DNA of 10,910 bases from Pseudomonadota bacterium. Its GTDB lineage: Bacteria; Pseudomonadota; Alphaproteobacteria; Rhizobiales; Devosiaceae. Positions 1-7,455 of the stretch are shown in pieces. The notes beneath the pieces are model-generated. The model saw nothing but the letters and a program-made list of their open reading frames with translations, had not been told where the DNA came from and ran no database searches. Numbering within the stretch: the stretch's first letter is position 1; every line of letters begins with the position of its first letter. The position numbers and the translations under genes were made by a program. The stretch lies in contig JAEWLC010000045.1 in the NCBI GenBank assembly GCA_023393475.1, positions 1-10,910 on the forward strand. The letters run 5' to 3'.

Positions 1-144
1 CGCGCGGGGGGGGGGCGGGGGCCCGGCTACCGGGGGGGAGGGGGCCGTGATGTCCGAGGGATCGTTGCCCCCTCCGCCGCCGTTGGCGGCACCTCCCCCC
101 GCGTCGCGGGGGAGGATCACGGAGAGGGCGGTGCTTGGCGCCTG
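1..144. other. Low-complexity window edge, no gene
   Basis: The first ~45 bases are G-rich homopolymer (a run of ten G, then further G runs), unlike the rest of the window. The remainder, up to the stop of the dioxygenase gene, holds one palindrome (92-115) and no convincing coding frame. The G runs look like a contig-end sequencing or assembly artefact, but that is an inference. Confidence 0.5.
92..115. repeat. Short intergenic palindrome (CCTCCCC/GGGGAGG family)
   Basis: An 8-bp inverted repeat, CCTCCCCC (92-99) and GGGGGAGG (108-115), encloses a short GC-rich loop. It resembles the palindromes at 1388-1409, 2864-2884 and 2932-2952, so it is probably a degenerate member of the same intergenic family. 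Lying just beyond the 3' end of the dioxygenase gene, it could also act as a transcript-end hairpin, but no T-tract follows on the minus strand. Confidence 0.5.
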
Positions 145-1095
145 CTAGAGCGGCTTCAATCCCGCTTCGATCTCGGCGCGGCGGCCTTCGAGGAAGGGCG
201 GAAGCGCCAGGCGTTCGCCGAGGGTTTCGAGCGGCTCGTCGGCGGTGAAGCCGGGGCCGTCGGTGGCGATCTCGAAGAGGACGCCGTTCGGCTCACGGAA
301 GTAGAGCGACTTGAAGTAGAAGCGCTCGACTTCGCCCGAGGTGCGGACGCCGTGGTTGGCGGTGCGCTTCACCCACTCGTCGAACTCGTCCTTGTCGGGC
401 GTGCGGAAGGCGACGTGGTGGACGCCGCCGGCGCCCTGGCGGGCCTGGGGCAGGTCGGGGTTCACCTCGACATGGAGCTCGGCCGCGGCGCCGCCCTTGC
501 CCATCTCGAAGACGTGTATTTCGCCGCTCTTCTCGCGCGCCGGGTAGGAGCGGACTTCGCGCATGTTCATGATGCCGGTGAGAACAGGCGCAGTGCGGCG
601 GAGGTCCGGCACGGCGAGCGTGATCGGGCCGAGGCCGAGAATCTGGCGTTCGGCCGGGATTGGGCTCTTGTCCCACGGATGGCTTTCACCGGCCTTGGGA
701 TCGGCGACGAGGCGGAAGCGCTGACCTTCGAAGTCCTCGAACTCGAGCGACAGGTGCCCGGCGCGTTCCTTGATGTTGCCCGAGGCGACATCGTGCTCGG
801 TGAGATGCTCCTTCCACCAGAGGAGGTCAGCTTCGGAGCGGACGCGCAGGCCGGTGCGGGAGACTTCGTGGTTGCCGCGGCGGTTGGGGGCAGCGGGCCA
901 ATCGAAGAAGGTGAGGTCGGCGCCGGGGGAGGCGACGGCATCGCCGTAAAACAGGTGATAGGCCGAGACGTCGTCCTGGTTCACCGTCTTCTTGATCAGG
1001 CGGAGGCCGAGGATGCGGGTGTAGAAATCCACGTTCTCCTTGGCCCGTGCGGTGATGGCGGTGAGGTGGTGGATGCCTTCGAGTTCGAGGGCCAT
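145..1095 (-). CDS. Ring-cleaving dioxygenase, VOC/glyoxalase fold (MhqO-like)
   Basis: A 316-residue protein with two tandem vicinal-oxygen-chelate modules, at about residues 5-135 and 150-280. It fits the family annotated as ring-cleaving dioxygenases, which resembles Bacillus MhqO, acts on hydroquinone or catechol-type compounds and uses a divalent metal. Likely metal ligands by motif are a His of GIHHLTAI (9/10), a His of GVHHVAF (226/227) and Glu275 of LFEIAT. The tail PPFLEGRRAEIE is also typical. There is no signal peptide, so it is probably cytosolic. I chose the start at 1095 because a GGAGG sits 5 nt upstream and the protein begins directly with the first VOC strand. The frame stays open to a TTG at 1251, but that extension runs through a 78-bp palindromic repeat and has no family resemblance. 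The substrate is unknown. It is divergent from the radical-SAM gene across a 458-bp gap, so the two are probably unrelated. Confidence 0.88.
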   Translation of the reverse strand: MALELEGIHHLTAITARAKENVDFYTRILGLRLIKKTVNQDDVSAYHLFYGDAVASPGADLTFFDWPAAPNRRGNHEVSRTGLRVRSEADLLWWKEHLTEHDVASGNIKERAGHLSLEFEDFEGQRFRLVADPKAGESHPWDKSPIPAERQILGLGPITLAVPDLRRTAPVLTGIMNMREVRSYPAREKSGEIHVFEMGKGGAAAELHVEVNPDLPQARQGAGGVHHVAFRTPDKDEFDEWVKRTANHGVRTSGEVERFYFKSLYFREPNGVLFEIATDGPGFTADEPLETLGERLALPPFLEGRRAEIEAGLKPL

Positions 1096-1100
1096 GTCAG

Positions 1101-1105
1101 CCTCC
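1101..1105 (-). promoter_or_regulatory. Shine-Dalgarno of the dioxygenase gene, decides its start
   Basis: On the minus strand GGAGG stands 5 nt before the ATG at 1095. No comparable site precedes the longer TTG-initiated frame at 1251, so 1095 is the preferred start. Confidence 0.75.
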
Positions 1106-1224
1106 GTTGTTTTGCGTGAGCAAAGACATAGGTGGGATTGGCGGGCACGGATAGCGGGACAACGCCGACGGATCGTTCGATGGAGGTGAACGATGGCTTC
1201 CACCAGGCACGCCTCCCGCTCGGT

Positions 1225-1302
1225 GTCATCCCGGCGAAGGCCGGGATCCAACTCTCGGCTGGCGCGGGCTTGGAGTTGGGTCCCAGCTTTCGCTGGGATG
1301 AC
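1225..1302. repeat. 78-bp twin-hairpin palindromic repeat, copy A
   Basis: It starts GTCATCCC and ends GGGATGAC. Each half is a small hairpin with a 6-bp stem and 4-nt loop (1230-1245, CCCGGC-GAAG-GCCGGG; 1282-1297, CCCAGC-TTTC-GCTGGG). The same 78-bp unit recurs with the same length and orientation at 7344-7421 and 7783-7860. Local stems are perfect in all copies although their bases differ. It is an intergenic repeat of REP type; its function is unknown. Confidence 0.85.
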
Positions 1303-1375
1303 AGCTGGTGAGGTCGACGGATCGTTGTTCGGCCGCGATGACCGTCGGTGGGGTTGTGAGACCGTGCCACACGCG

Positions 1376-1430
1376 CACCCCCTCCCAACCTCCCCGTCGA
1401 GGGGGAGGTGCCGGCTGGTGGGTGGGGCGA
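1376..1430 (+). repeat. Intergenic palindromic repeat, second type
   Basis: It is centred on ACCTCCCC (1388-1395) / GGGGAGGT (1402-1409) with loop GTCGAG, followed by GCCGGCTGGTGGGTGGGG. The same architecture, a CCTCCCC/GGGGAGG hairpin followed by a GCTGG-GTGGGG tail, appears in the inverted pair at 2818-2998, which makes it a dispersed family rather than a gene-specific terminator. Confidence 0.65.
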
Positions 1431-1535
1431 GACCGGGGCTCCCGATTCGGCTCGCTCCCGCGTCAAGCGATCACGAAACGCGCTGGCCTGTCTTTTTGTG
1501 TTTGCCCGGCGAGGGGGCGGCGGTAGGTTCGGCGC

Positions 1536-1550
1536 GAACGAAACGAGAAC
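1536..1550 (+). promoter_or_regulatory. Candidate LexA (SOS) box GAAC-N7-GAAC
   Basis: GAAC (1536-1539), seven bases, then GAAC (1547-1550) is an exact match to the alphaproteobacterial SOS operator (GTTC-N7-GTTC, here read from the other strand). It ends 3 nt before the ATG of the radical-SAM repair gene, so bound LexA could block transcription or occlude the initiation region. A GTTC at 1527-1530 also forms an inverted repeat with the first GAAC. A chance match in this short leader is unlikely, but the box lies closer to the start codon than is usual. Confidence 0.6.
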
Positions 1551-1553
1551 GAT

Positions 1554-2789
1554 ATGGCTCAGCTCAACCTCAGCCGCAAGCTCGCGATCCTGTCGGATGC
1601 GGCGAAATACGATGCGTCCTGCGCTTCGAGTGGGAGCGAAAAGCGGGACAGCCTTGGGACGGGCGGGATCGGGTCGACCGAGGGGAGCGGCATCTGCCAC
1701 TCCTACGCGCCGGACGGGCGCTGCATCAGCCTGCTCAAGATTCTGCTGACCAATTTCTGCGTCTACGACTGCGTCTATTGCGTGAACCGTTCGAGCTCGA
1801 ACGTGCAGCGGGCACGGTTCAGCGTCGAGGAAGTCGTCCGGCTGACGCTCGATTTCTACAAGCGCAACTACATCGAGGGGCTGTTCCTCAGCTCGGGAAT
1901 TATCCGCTCGCCTGACTACACGATGGAAGAGATGGTGCGCGTGGCGCGCACGCTACGCGAAACCCACAGGTTCAATGGGTACATACACTTAAAGACGATT
2001 CCTAATGCTGCTGCAGAACTTCAGGTCGAGGCTGGCCGGTGGGCGGACCGGCTCTCGACCAATATCGAGCTGCCGACCGACGTAAGCTTCGAGACGCTGG
2101 CGCCGGAGAAGAAGCCGAGCGCCATCCGCACGGCGATGGCGAACATCCAGATGAAGCGCGAGGAGAGCCGGCCGGAGGGGAAGGTCGAGGGGAAGAAGAA
2201 GGCGACGCGGCTCGCACCGGCCGGGCAATCGACGCAGATGATCATCGGCGCCGACCCGGCCAACGATGCGATCATCCTCAGGCGCTCGGCGGCGCTCTAT
2301 TCGGGCTATGGGCTGAAGCGGGTCTATTATTCGGCCTTCTCGCCGATCCCCGATGCCAGCTCGAAACTGCCGCTGCAGCCGCCGCCACTGATGCGTGAGC
2401 ACCGGCTGTACCAGGCCGACTGGCTGATGCGCTTCTACGGCTTCGGGGTGGAGGAAATCGTTTCGGGCGGAACCGACGGGCTGCTCGATCTCAAGGTCGA
2501 TCCGAAGCTGGCCTGGGCGCTCGGCAATCGCGGCATGTTCCCGATGGATGTGAACCGGGCCGCACGCGAAATGCTGCTGCGGGTGCCGGGGCTCGGCGTG
2601 CGGGTGGTCGACAAGATCATCGCGGCGCGGCGGCACCATGCGCTGACGCTGGCCGATGTGGCGCGGATGGCCGGCTCGATCGGCAAGGTGCGGCCGTTCA
2701 TCGCCGCCGCCGACTGGTCGCCCGGCGGGCTGACGGACGACCTGGGGCTGAGGGGGAAGATCGTATCGAAGCAGCTGGAGCTGTTTTGA
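1554..2789 (+). CDS. Putative DNA modification/repair radical SAM protein (UdgX-linked)
   Basis: This 411-residue protein belongs to the radical-SAM family defined by its linkage to UdgX-type uracil-DNA glycosylases (TIGR03916 type). The [4Fe-4S]/SAM motif is C69-x3-C73-x2-C76 (CVYDCVYC), preceded by the family N-terminus DAAKYDASCASSG. GYIHLKTIP lies at 142-150, a charged Lys/Arg/Glu-rich stretch at about 200-220, and a helix-hairpin-helix (RVPGLGVRVVDKIIAARR) at about 343-360, which suggests DNA binding. The last five residues, QLELF, resemble the sliding-clamp-binding consensus QL[S/D]LF. The reaction is not known for this family; a role in DNA repair is inferred from the HhH and the neighbour. 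ATG 1554 is chosen because the conserved N-terminus follows it, although the Shine-Dalgarno is poor. A LexA-type box lies just upstream. Codons ~139-157 are markedly AT-rich (ATA, TTA, AAT), unlike the rest of the gene. It is probably cotranscribed with the UdgX fusion 232 bp downstream. Confidence 0.88.
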   Translation: MAQLNLSRKLAILSDAAKYDASCASSGSEKRDSLGTGGIGSTEGSGICHSYAPDGRCISLLKILLTNFCVYDCVYCVNRSSSNVQRARFSVEEVVRLTLDFYKRNYIEGLFLSSGIIRSPDYTMEEMVRVARTLRETHRFNGYIHLKTIPNAAAELQVEAGRWADRLSTNIELPTDVSFETLAPEKKPSAIRTAMANIQMKREESRPEGKVEGKKKATRLAPAGQSTQMIIGADPANDAIILRRSAALYSGYGLKRVYYSAFSPIPDASSKLPLQPPPLMREHRLYQADWLMRFYGFGVEEIVSGGTDGLLDLKVDPKLAWALGNRGMFPMDVNRAAREMLLRVPGLGVRVVDKIIAARRHHALTLADVARMAGSIGKVRPFIAAADWSPGGLTDDLGLRGKIVSKQLELF

Positions 2790-2817
2790 TGGGCGGTCCG
2801 GCATCCGGGCTGGGCGC

Positions 2818-2885
2818 ACCCCCGCCCAGCTTTGCTAGCTCGCTACGCGATCAAGCGTCGCTACCCTCCCCACAAGGGGGAGGGA
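2818..2885 (-). repeat. Palindromic repeat, second type, left member of an inverted pair
   Basis: Read on minus it gives a CCCTCCCC/GGGGAGGG hairpin (2864-2871 and 2877-2884) followed by a degenerate TAGCG...AGCTAGCAAAGCTGGGCGGGGGTG tail in pieces. The order of elements matches the plus-strand copy at 2932-2998, so the two copies face each other in a BIME-like arrangement in the spacer between the two repair genes. Confidence 0.65.
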
Positions 2886-2931
2886 GGGGGTCGGTGTGGT
2901 CGGTACGATCCAGCCAAGAACGCGATGCTCT

Positions 2932-2998
2932 CCCTCCCCTTGATGGGGAGGGCAGCGCAGCTTGGCAGCTTCGCTGCCTAGCGAAGCTGGGTGGGGTG
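2932..2998 (+). repeat. Palindromic repeat, second type, right member of an inverted pair
   Basis: It has a CCCTCCCC (2932-2939) / GGGGAGGG (2945-2952) hairpin with loop TTGAT. A second perfect 10-bp hairpin follows, CAGCTTCGCT (2966-2975) / AGCGAAGCTG (2980-2989) with loop GCCT, then GGTGGGGTG. It is in opposite orientation to the copy at 2818-2885. Confidence 0.7.
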
Positions 2999-3021
2999 GA
3001 GCACGCGCACGGTGTTTCGGC

Positions 3022-4461
<1,440 letters not shown>

Positions 4462-4498
4462 GGCCCCATCGAAACTTCGTTGAACTGGCTGCCGAGGA

Positions 4499-5071
4499 TC
4501 AGTCTTTGGCGCGTTCGACGTAGGCGCCGTCTTCGGTCATCACGACGACGCGGGTGCCGACGCCGATATGGGGCGGGACCATGGTCTTGACGCCGTTGTT
4601 GAGCGTAGCGGGCTTGAACGAGGACGAGGCCGTCTGGCCCTTCACCACAGGCTCGGTCTCGACGATCTCGAGCGTGACGCGCTGCGGCAGTTCGATGGAG
4701 AGCGAGGCGCCCTCGAAGGTCTTGATGTAGACTTCCATGCCGTCGGTCAGGTAGGCGGCCTGGTCGCCGGCGACATCCTTGGAGACGGTGATCTGCTCGA
4801 AGGTGGTCGGCTCCATGAAGTGGTAGCCTTCGTCGTCGTTGTAGAGGAAGTTGTAGGCGCGCTCATCGACGTCGGCCTTCTCGACCATTTCGACGGTGCG
4901 CCAGCTGGCGGCCACCTTCACGCCGTCGGAGATGCGGCGCATGTCGACCTTGGTCACGGAGTTGCCCTTGCCGGGGTGGATGTTCTCGGCGACGAGGACG
5001 ACGTAGAGTTTACCGTCGTCGTGCTCCACGACGTTGCCTTTGCGCAGGGACGAGGCGATGACCTTGACCAT
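4499..5071 (-). CDS. efp: Translation elongation factor P
   Basis: This 190-residue protein has the normal length for EF-P, which binds ribosomes stalled at consecutive prolines and promotes peptide bond formation. Residues 1-65 form the KOW-like N domain with the loop PGKGNS; Lys35 is the counterpart of E. coli Lys34, the residue that receives beta-lysine. Two OB domains follow. The EF-P signature is present near the C-terminus as KPATLNNGVKTMVPPHI. I chose the ATG at 5071 because AAGGAAG sits just upstream (minus strand, 5075-5081); a longer frame to 5116 adds 15 unrelated residues. It is divergent from epmA-epmB by 141 bp, so substrate and modifying enzymes form one locus. A hairpin with a T-tract at 4441-4470 ends the transcript. 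Confidence 0.97.
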   Translation of the reverse strand: MVKVIASSLRKGNVVEHDDGKLYVVLVAENIHPGKGNSVTKVDMRRISDGVKVAASWRTVEMVEKADVDERAYNFLYNDDEGYHFMEPTTFEQITVSKDVAGDQAAYLTDGMEVYIKTFEGASLSIELPQRVTLEIVETEPVVKGQTASSSFKPATLNNGVKTMVPPHIGVGTRVVVMTEDGAYVERAKD

Positions 5072-5212
5072 ATTTCTTCCTTGTTCAACGGTTGGCGGCG
5101 GCCTAGAGAGCGGCAACGGAGGCCGGCGGACGCGCTGATCTAGTGTTTAGGTGCCGCCCGATACCCCAATTCTTCGAAAACTGCCAGTCCTGTTGCCCTG
5201 AAAGTCCGCCCA
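5072..5212. promoter_or_regulatory. Shared divergent promoter region of efp and epmA
   Basis: This 141-bp stretch separates the two divergent starts and must hold the efp promoter and probably that of epmA. The efp Shine-Dalgarno (AAGGAAG on minus) is at its left edge. I see no pair of -35/-10 hexamers good enough to call on either strand, and no clear operator. Confidence 0.45.
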
Positions 5213-6274
5213 TTGCCTAACGCCCCCGCTGCCTCGCCCTGGTGGAGCCCCGACCGGCATGCCGACCGGCGGCCTCTGCTCATGGGCCGCAACAGGATCG
5301 AGCTGGCGGTGCGAAGCTACTTCGCAAATCGCGACTTCGTGCTGGTCAATCCGCCGGGGCTGCAGCGGAGCCCGGGCAACGAGACGCATCTCCACGCCTT
5401 CGCGACACAGATGATCGGCAACGATGGGGTGGGGGAGACGATGTATCTCCACACCTCGCCGGAATTCTCGATGAAGAAGCTGCTCGCGGCCGGGGAGCGC
5501 CGGATCGCCTCGATCGGGCATGTGTGGCGCAACCGCGAGCGGACCGCGCTGCACCATCCGGAGTTCACCATGCTGGAGTGGTATCGGGCGGGGGAGGCCT
5601 ACGACGCGGTGATCGCGGATTGCGTCATGCTGTGCCGGCTGGCGGCTGATGTGATCGACGTGCCGATGCTGCGCTATCGGGGGCGGACCTGCGATCCGCG
5701 GCTCGAGCCGCAGCGGCTGAGCGTTGTCGATGCGTTCCGCGAGTTTGCCGGGATCGACCTGTTCGCGACGATGGACGCGGAAGGCAGTACCGACGCGGAA
5801 GCGCTGGCGGGCCTGATGCGCGGGGTGGGGCTCGCGGTGCCGGCGGAGTTCACCTGGTCGTATCTGTTCAGCCGGGTGCTGGTGGAAATGGTCGAGCCGG
5901 CCCTTGGGCTGGGACGGATCACGGTGCTGGATCGGTATCCCGCGGCGGAAGCGGCGCTGGCGCGGCGGACAGCTGACGATCCGCGCGTGTCGGAGCGGTT
6001 CGAGCTCTATGCCTGCGGGGTGGAGCTGGCGAACGGGTTCGGCGAATTGATCGATGCGGCCGAGCAGCGCCGCAGGTTTGCCGCCGAGATGGAAGAGAAG
6101 CAGCGGCTCTATGGCGAAACCTATCCGCTCGACGAGGATCTGCTGGCTGCCTTGCCGCTGATGGGCGAGACGAGCGGCGTGGCGCTGGGGTTCGACCGGC
6201 TGGTGATGCTGGCGACGGGCGCGCCGAAGATCGAGGACGTGATCTGGGTGCCGGTGGCGGGAGGCGAGAAATGA
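5213..6274 (+). CDS. epmA: EF-P--(R)-beta-lysine ligase EpmA (PoxA/GenX/YjeA), TTG start
   Basis: This 353-residue protein is a class II lysyl-tRNA synthetase paralogue without the anticodon-binding domain. It activates beta-lysine with ATP and transfers it to the EF-P loop lysine. Visible motifs are TSPEFSMKKLL (81-91), motif 2 with VWRNRERTALHHPEFTMLEWY (split over 104-124), ERFELYACGVELANGFGEL (261-279) and motif 3 GVALGFDRLVML (322-333). The start is uncommon: the only suitable initiator before the family N-terminus SPWWSPDRHADRRP is a TTG at 5213. The frame is open back to 5144 with no ATG or GTG, and the next ATG (5282) would remove conserved residues. No strong Shine-Dalgarno is seen. 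The stop overlaps the epmB start in ATGA, so the two are translationally coupled. Confidence 0.93.
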   Translation: MPNAPAASPWWSPDRHADRRPLLMGRNRIELAVRSYFANRDFVLVNPPGLQRSPGNETHLHAFATQMIGNDGVGETMYLHTSPEFSMKKLLAAGERRIASIGHVWRNRERTALHHPEFTMLEWYRAGEAYDAVIADCVMLCRLAADVIDVPMLRYRGRTCDPRLEPQRLSVVDAFREFAGIDLFATMDAEGSTDAEALAGLMRGVGLAVPAEFTWSYLFSRVLVEMVEPALGLGRITVLDRYPAAEAALARRTADDPRVSERFELYACGVELANGFGELIDAAEQRRRFAAEMEEKQRLYGETYPLDEDLLAALPLMGETSGVALGFDRLVMLATGAPKIEDVIWVPVAGGEK

Positions 6275-7317
6275 AGCACGATCGCGCCCTGCGCACGGCT
6301 GCGGACCTCGTCGAGGCGGGGTTGCTGCCGGCTGCGCGCAAGAGTGACGCCGAGGCGGTGGCGGCGAAGTATGCGATCGCGGTGACGCCGACGATCGCTG
6401 GCCTGATCGAGCGGAACGACCCGAACGATCCGATCGCGCGGCAGTTCGTCCCGGATCTGGCCGAGTTGTCGGTGACGCCGGAGGAGCGGGCCGATCCGAT
6501 CGGGGATCAGACACACTCGCCCATCGAGGGTATCGTCCATAGATATCCCGACAGAGTTCTGCTCAAGGCGGTGCATGTCTGCCCCGTCTATTGCCGGTTC
6601 TGCTTCCGGCGCGAGATGGTCGGGCCGCAGGGGCTCGGTACGCTCTCGCCCGAGGCGATGGATGCGGCGATCGGATATATCGCGAGCCATCCGGAAATCT
6701 GGGAAGTGATCCTCACCGGCGGCGATCCGCTTGTGCTGTCGGCGCGCCGGCTCGGCGAGATGATGGCGCGGTTGCGCGACATTCCGCATGTGAAGATCGT
6801 GCGCTTCCATTCGCGCGTGCCGGTGGTGGAGCCGGAGCGGGTGGACGACAAGCTGATCACGGCGCTGAAGGCGAGCGGCAAGACGACCTATGTGGCGCTG
6901 CACGCCAACCATCCACGCGAGCTGACGGAAGCGGCGCGGGCGGCAGCGGGGCGGCTGGTCGATGCGGGCATCGTGATGCTCAGCCAGTCGGTGCTGCTCA
7001 AGGGGATCAACGACGATGTCGAGGTGCTGGCGGCGCTGATGCGCGGCTTCGTCGAGGCGCGGGTGAAGCCGTACTACCTGCACCATCCCGATCTCGCGCC
7101 GGGCACGGCGCATTTCCGCGTGTCGATCGCCGAGGGACAGGCGCTGGTGAAGGCGCTGCGGGGCCGGGTGTCGGGGCTGTGCCAGCCGACCTATGTGCTC
7201 GATATTCCCGGCGGCTACGGCAAGGCGCCCATCGCGGCCGCGAATGTGCGGGACGAGGACGGCGTATGCATGGTGACGGACTGGCGCGGCGGGGAGCATG
7301 TGTACCCGCCGAAGTAG
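6271..7317 (+). CDS. epmB: EF-P beta-lysylation protein EpmB (lysine 2,3-aminomutase family)
   Basis: This 348-residue radical-SAM, PLP-dependent aminomutase converts L-alpha-lysine to (R)-beta-lysine, the group EpmA attaches to EF-P. The cluster motif is C104-x3-C108-x2-C111 (CPVYCRFC). LTGGDPL is at 148-154, and the PLP lysine is Lys318 in DIPGGYGKAP. It is of EpmB length and lacks the longer C-terminal zinc-binding extension of clostridial lysine aminomutase. It starts inside the epmA stop codon (ATGA overlap). The efp-epmA-epmB locus makes the EF-P modification role far more likely than catabolic lysine aminomutase activity. Codons ~81-96 include two AGA and other codons unusual for this gene. 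The PLP and SAM motifs look intact. Confidence 0.93.
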   Translation: MKHDRALRTAADLVEAGLLPAARKSDAEAVAAKYAIAVTPTIAGLIERNDPNDPIARQFVPDLAELSVTPEERADPIGDQTHSPIEGIVHRYPDRVLLKAVHVCPVYCRFCFRREMVGPQGLGTLSPEAMDAAIGYIASHPEIWEVILTGGDPLVLSARRLGEMMARLRDIPHVKIVRFHSRVPVVEPERVDDKLITALKASGKTTYVALHANHPRELTEAARAAAGRLVDAGIVMLSQSVLLKGINDDVEVLAALMRGFVEARVKPYYLHHPDLAPGTAHFRVSIAEGQALVKALRGRVSGLCQPTYVLDIPGGYGKAPIAAANVRDEDGVCMVTDWRGGEHVYPPK

Positions 7318-7337
7318 TGCGCGAAACCGCCCACAAA

Positions 7338-7427
7338 CTCGATGTCATCCCAGCGAAAGCTGGGACCCCGTTGTCAGCTGGCGCGAGTGGTGAGTTGGGC
7401 CCCTGCTTTCGCAGGGATGACATCGAG
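7338..7427. repeat. 78-bp twin-hairpin palindromic repeat, copy B, with extended ends
   Basis: The 78-bp core is 7344-7421 (GTCATCCC ... GGGATGAC). Here it is flanked by CTCGAT on the left and ATCGAG on the right, extending the inverted repeat by 6 bp per arm. Local hairpins are 7349-7364 (CCCAGC-GAAA-GCTGGG) and 7401-7416 (CCCTGC-TTTC-GCAGGG, GAAA loop on minus). It lies 34 bp past the stop of the GIY-YIG gene and 20 bp past epmB, so it may also shape transcript ends. Confidence 0.88.
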
Positions 7428-7455
7428 TGGGAGGCGGGGATCGGGTAATCAACCG

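Larger units (their letters stand above)
1096..1553. other. 458-bp divergent intergenic region with two repeats and a LexA-type box
   Basis: No credible gene is seen here. It contains, in order: the Shine-Dalgarno of the minus-strand dioxygenase (1101-1105), a small TTTGC-GTGA-GCAAA palindrome at 1111-1124 that could be an operator for that gene, a 78-bp twin-hairpin repeat (1225-1302), a second-type palindrome (1376-1430), and a LexA-like box immediately before the radical-SAM start. Frames crossing it on both strands exist because the repeats lack stops; their peptides (MDPGLRRDD and similar) are translated repeat. Confidence 0.6.

Noticed and set aside
352..1119. Long open frame on plus (255 codons) antisense to the dioxygenase
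   Set aside because: It is a shadow of the minus-strand gene in GC-rich DNA; no family motif or ribosome site, while the opposite strand has clear VOC motifs.
1096..1251. N-terminal extension of the dioxygenase to a TTG at 1251
   Set aside because: The added 52 residues translate the 78-bp repeat and leader; the ATG at 1095 has GGAGG at proper distance.
5147..6514. 455-codon open frame on minus opposite epmA
   Set aside because: Low-complexity Arg/His/Pro composition typical of GC-rich antisense frames; epmA motifs are clear on plus.
6271..7317. Catabolic lysine 2,3-aminomutase (kamA)
   Set aside because: Length, lack of the longer C-terminal zinc-binding extension, and the adjoining epmA and efp point to EpmB.
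7344..7421. Repeat copy B as an ordinary terminator of epmB
   Set aside because: The same 78-bp unit occurs upstream of genes as well (copies A and C), and no T-tract follows, so termination is at best a side effect.
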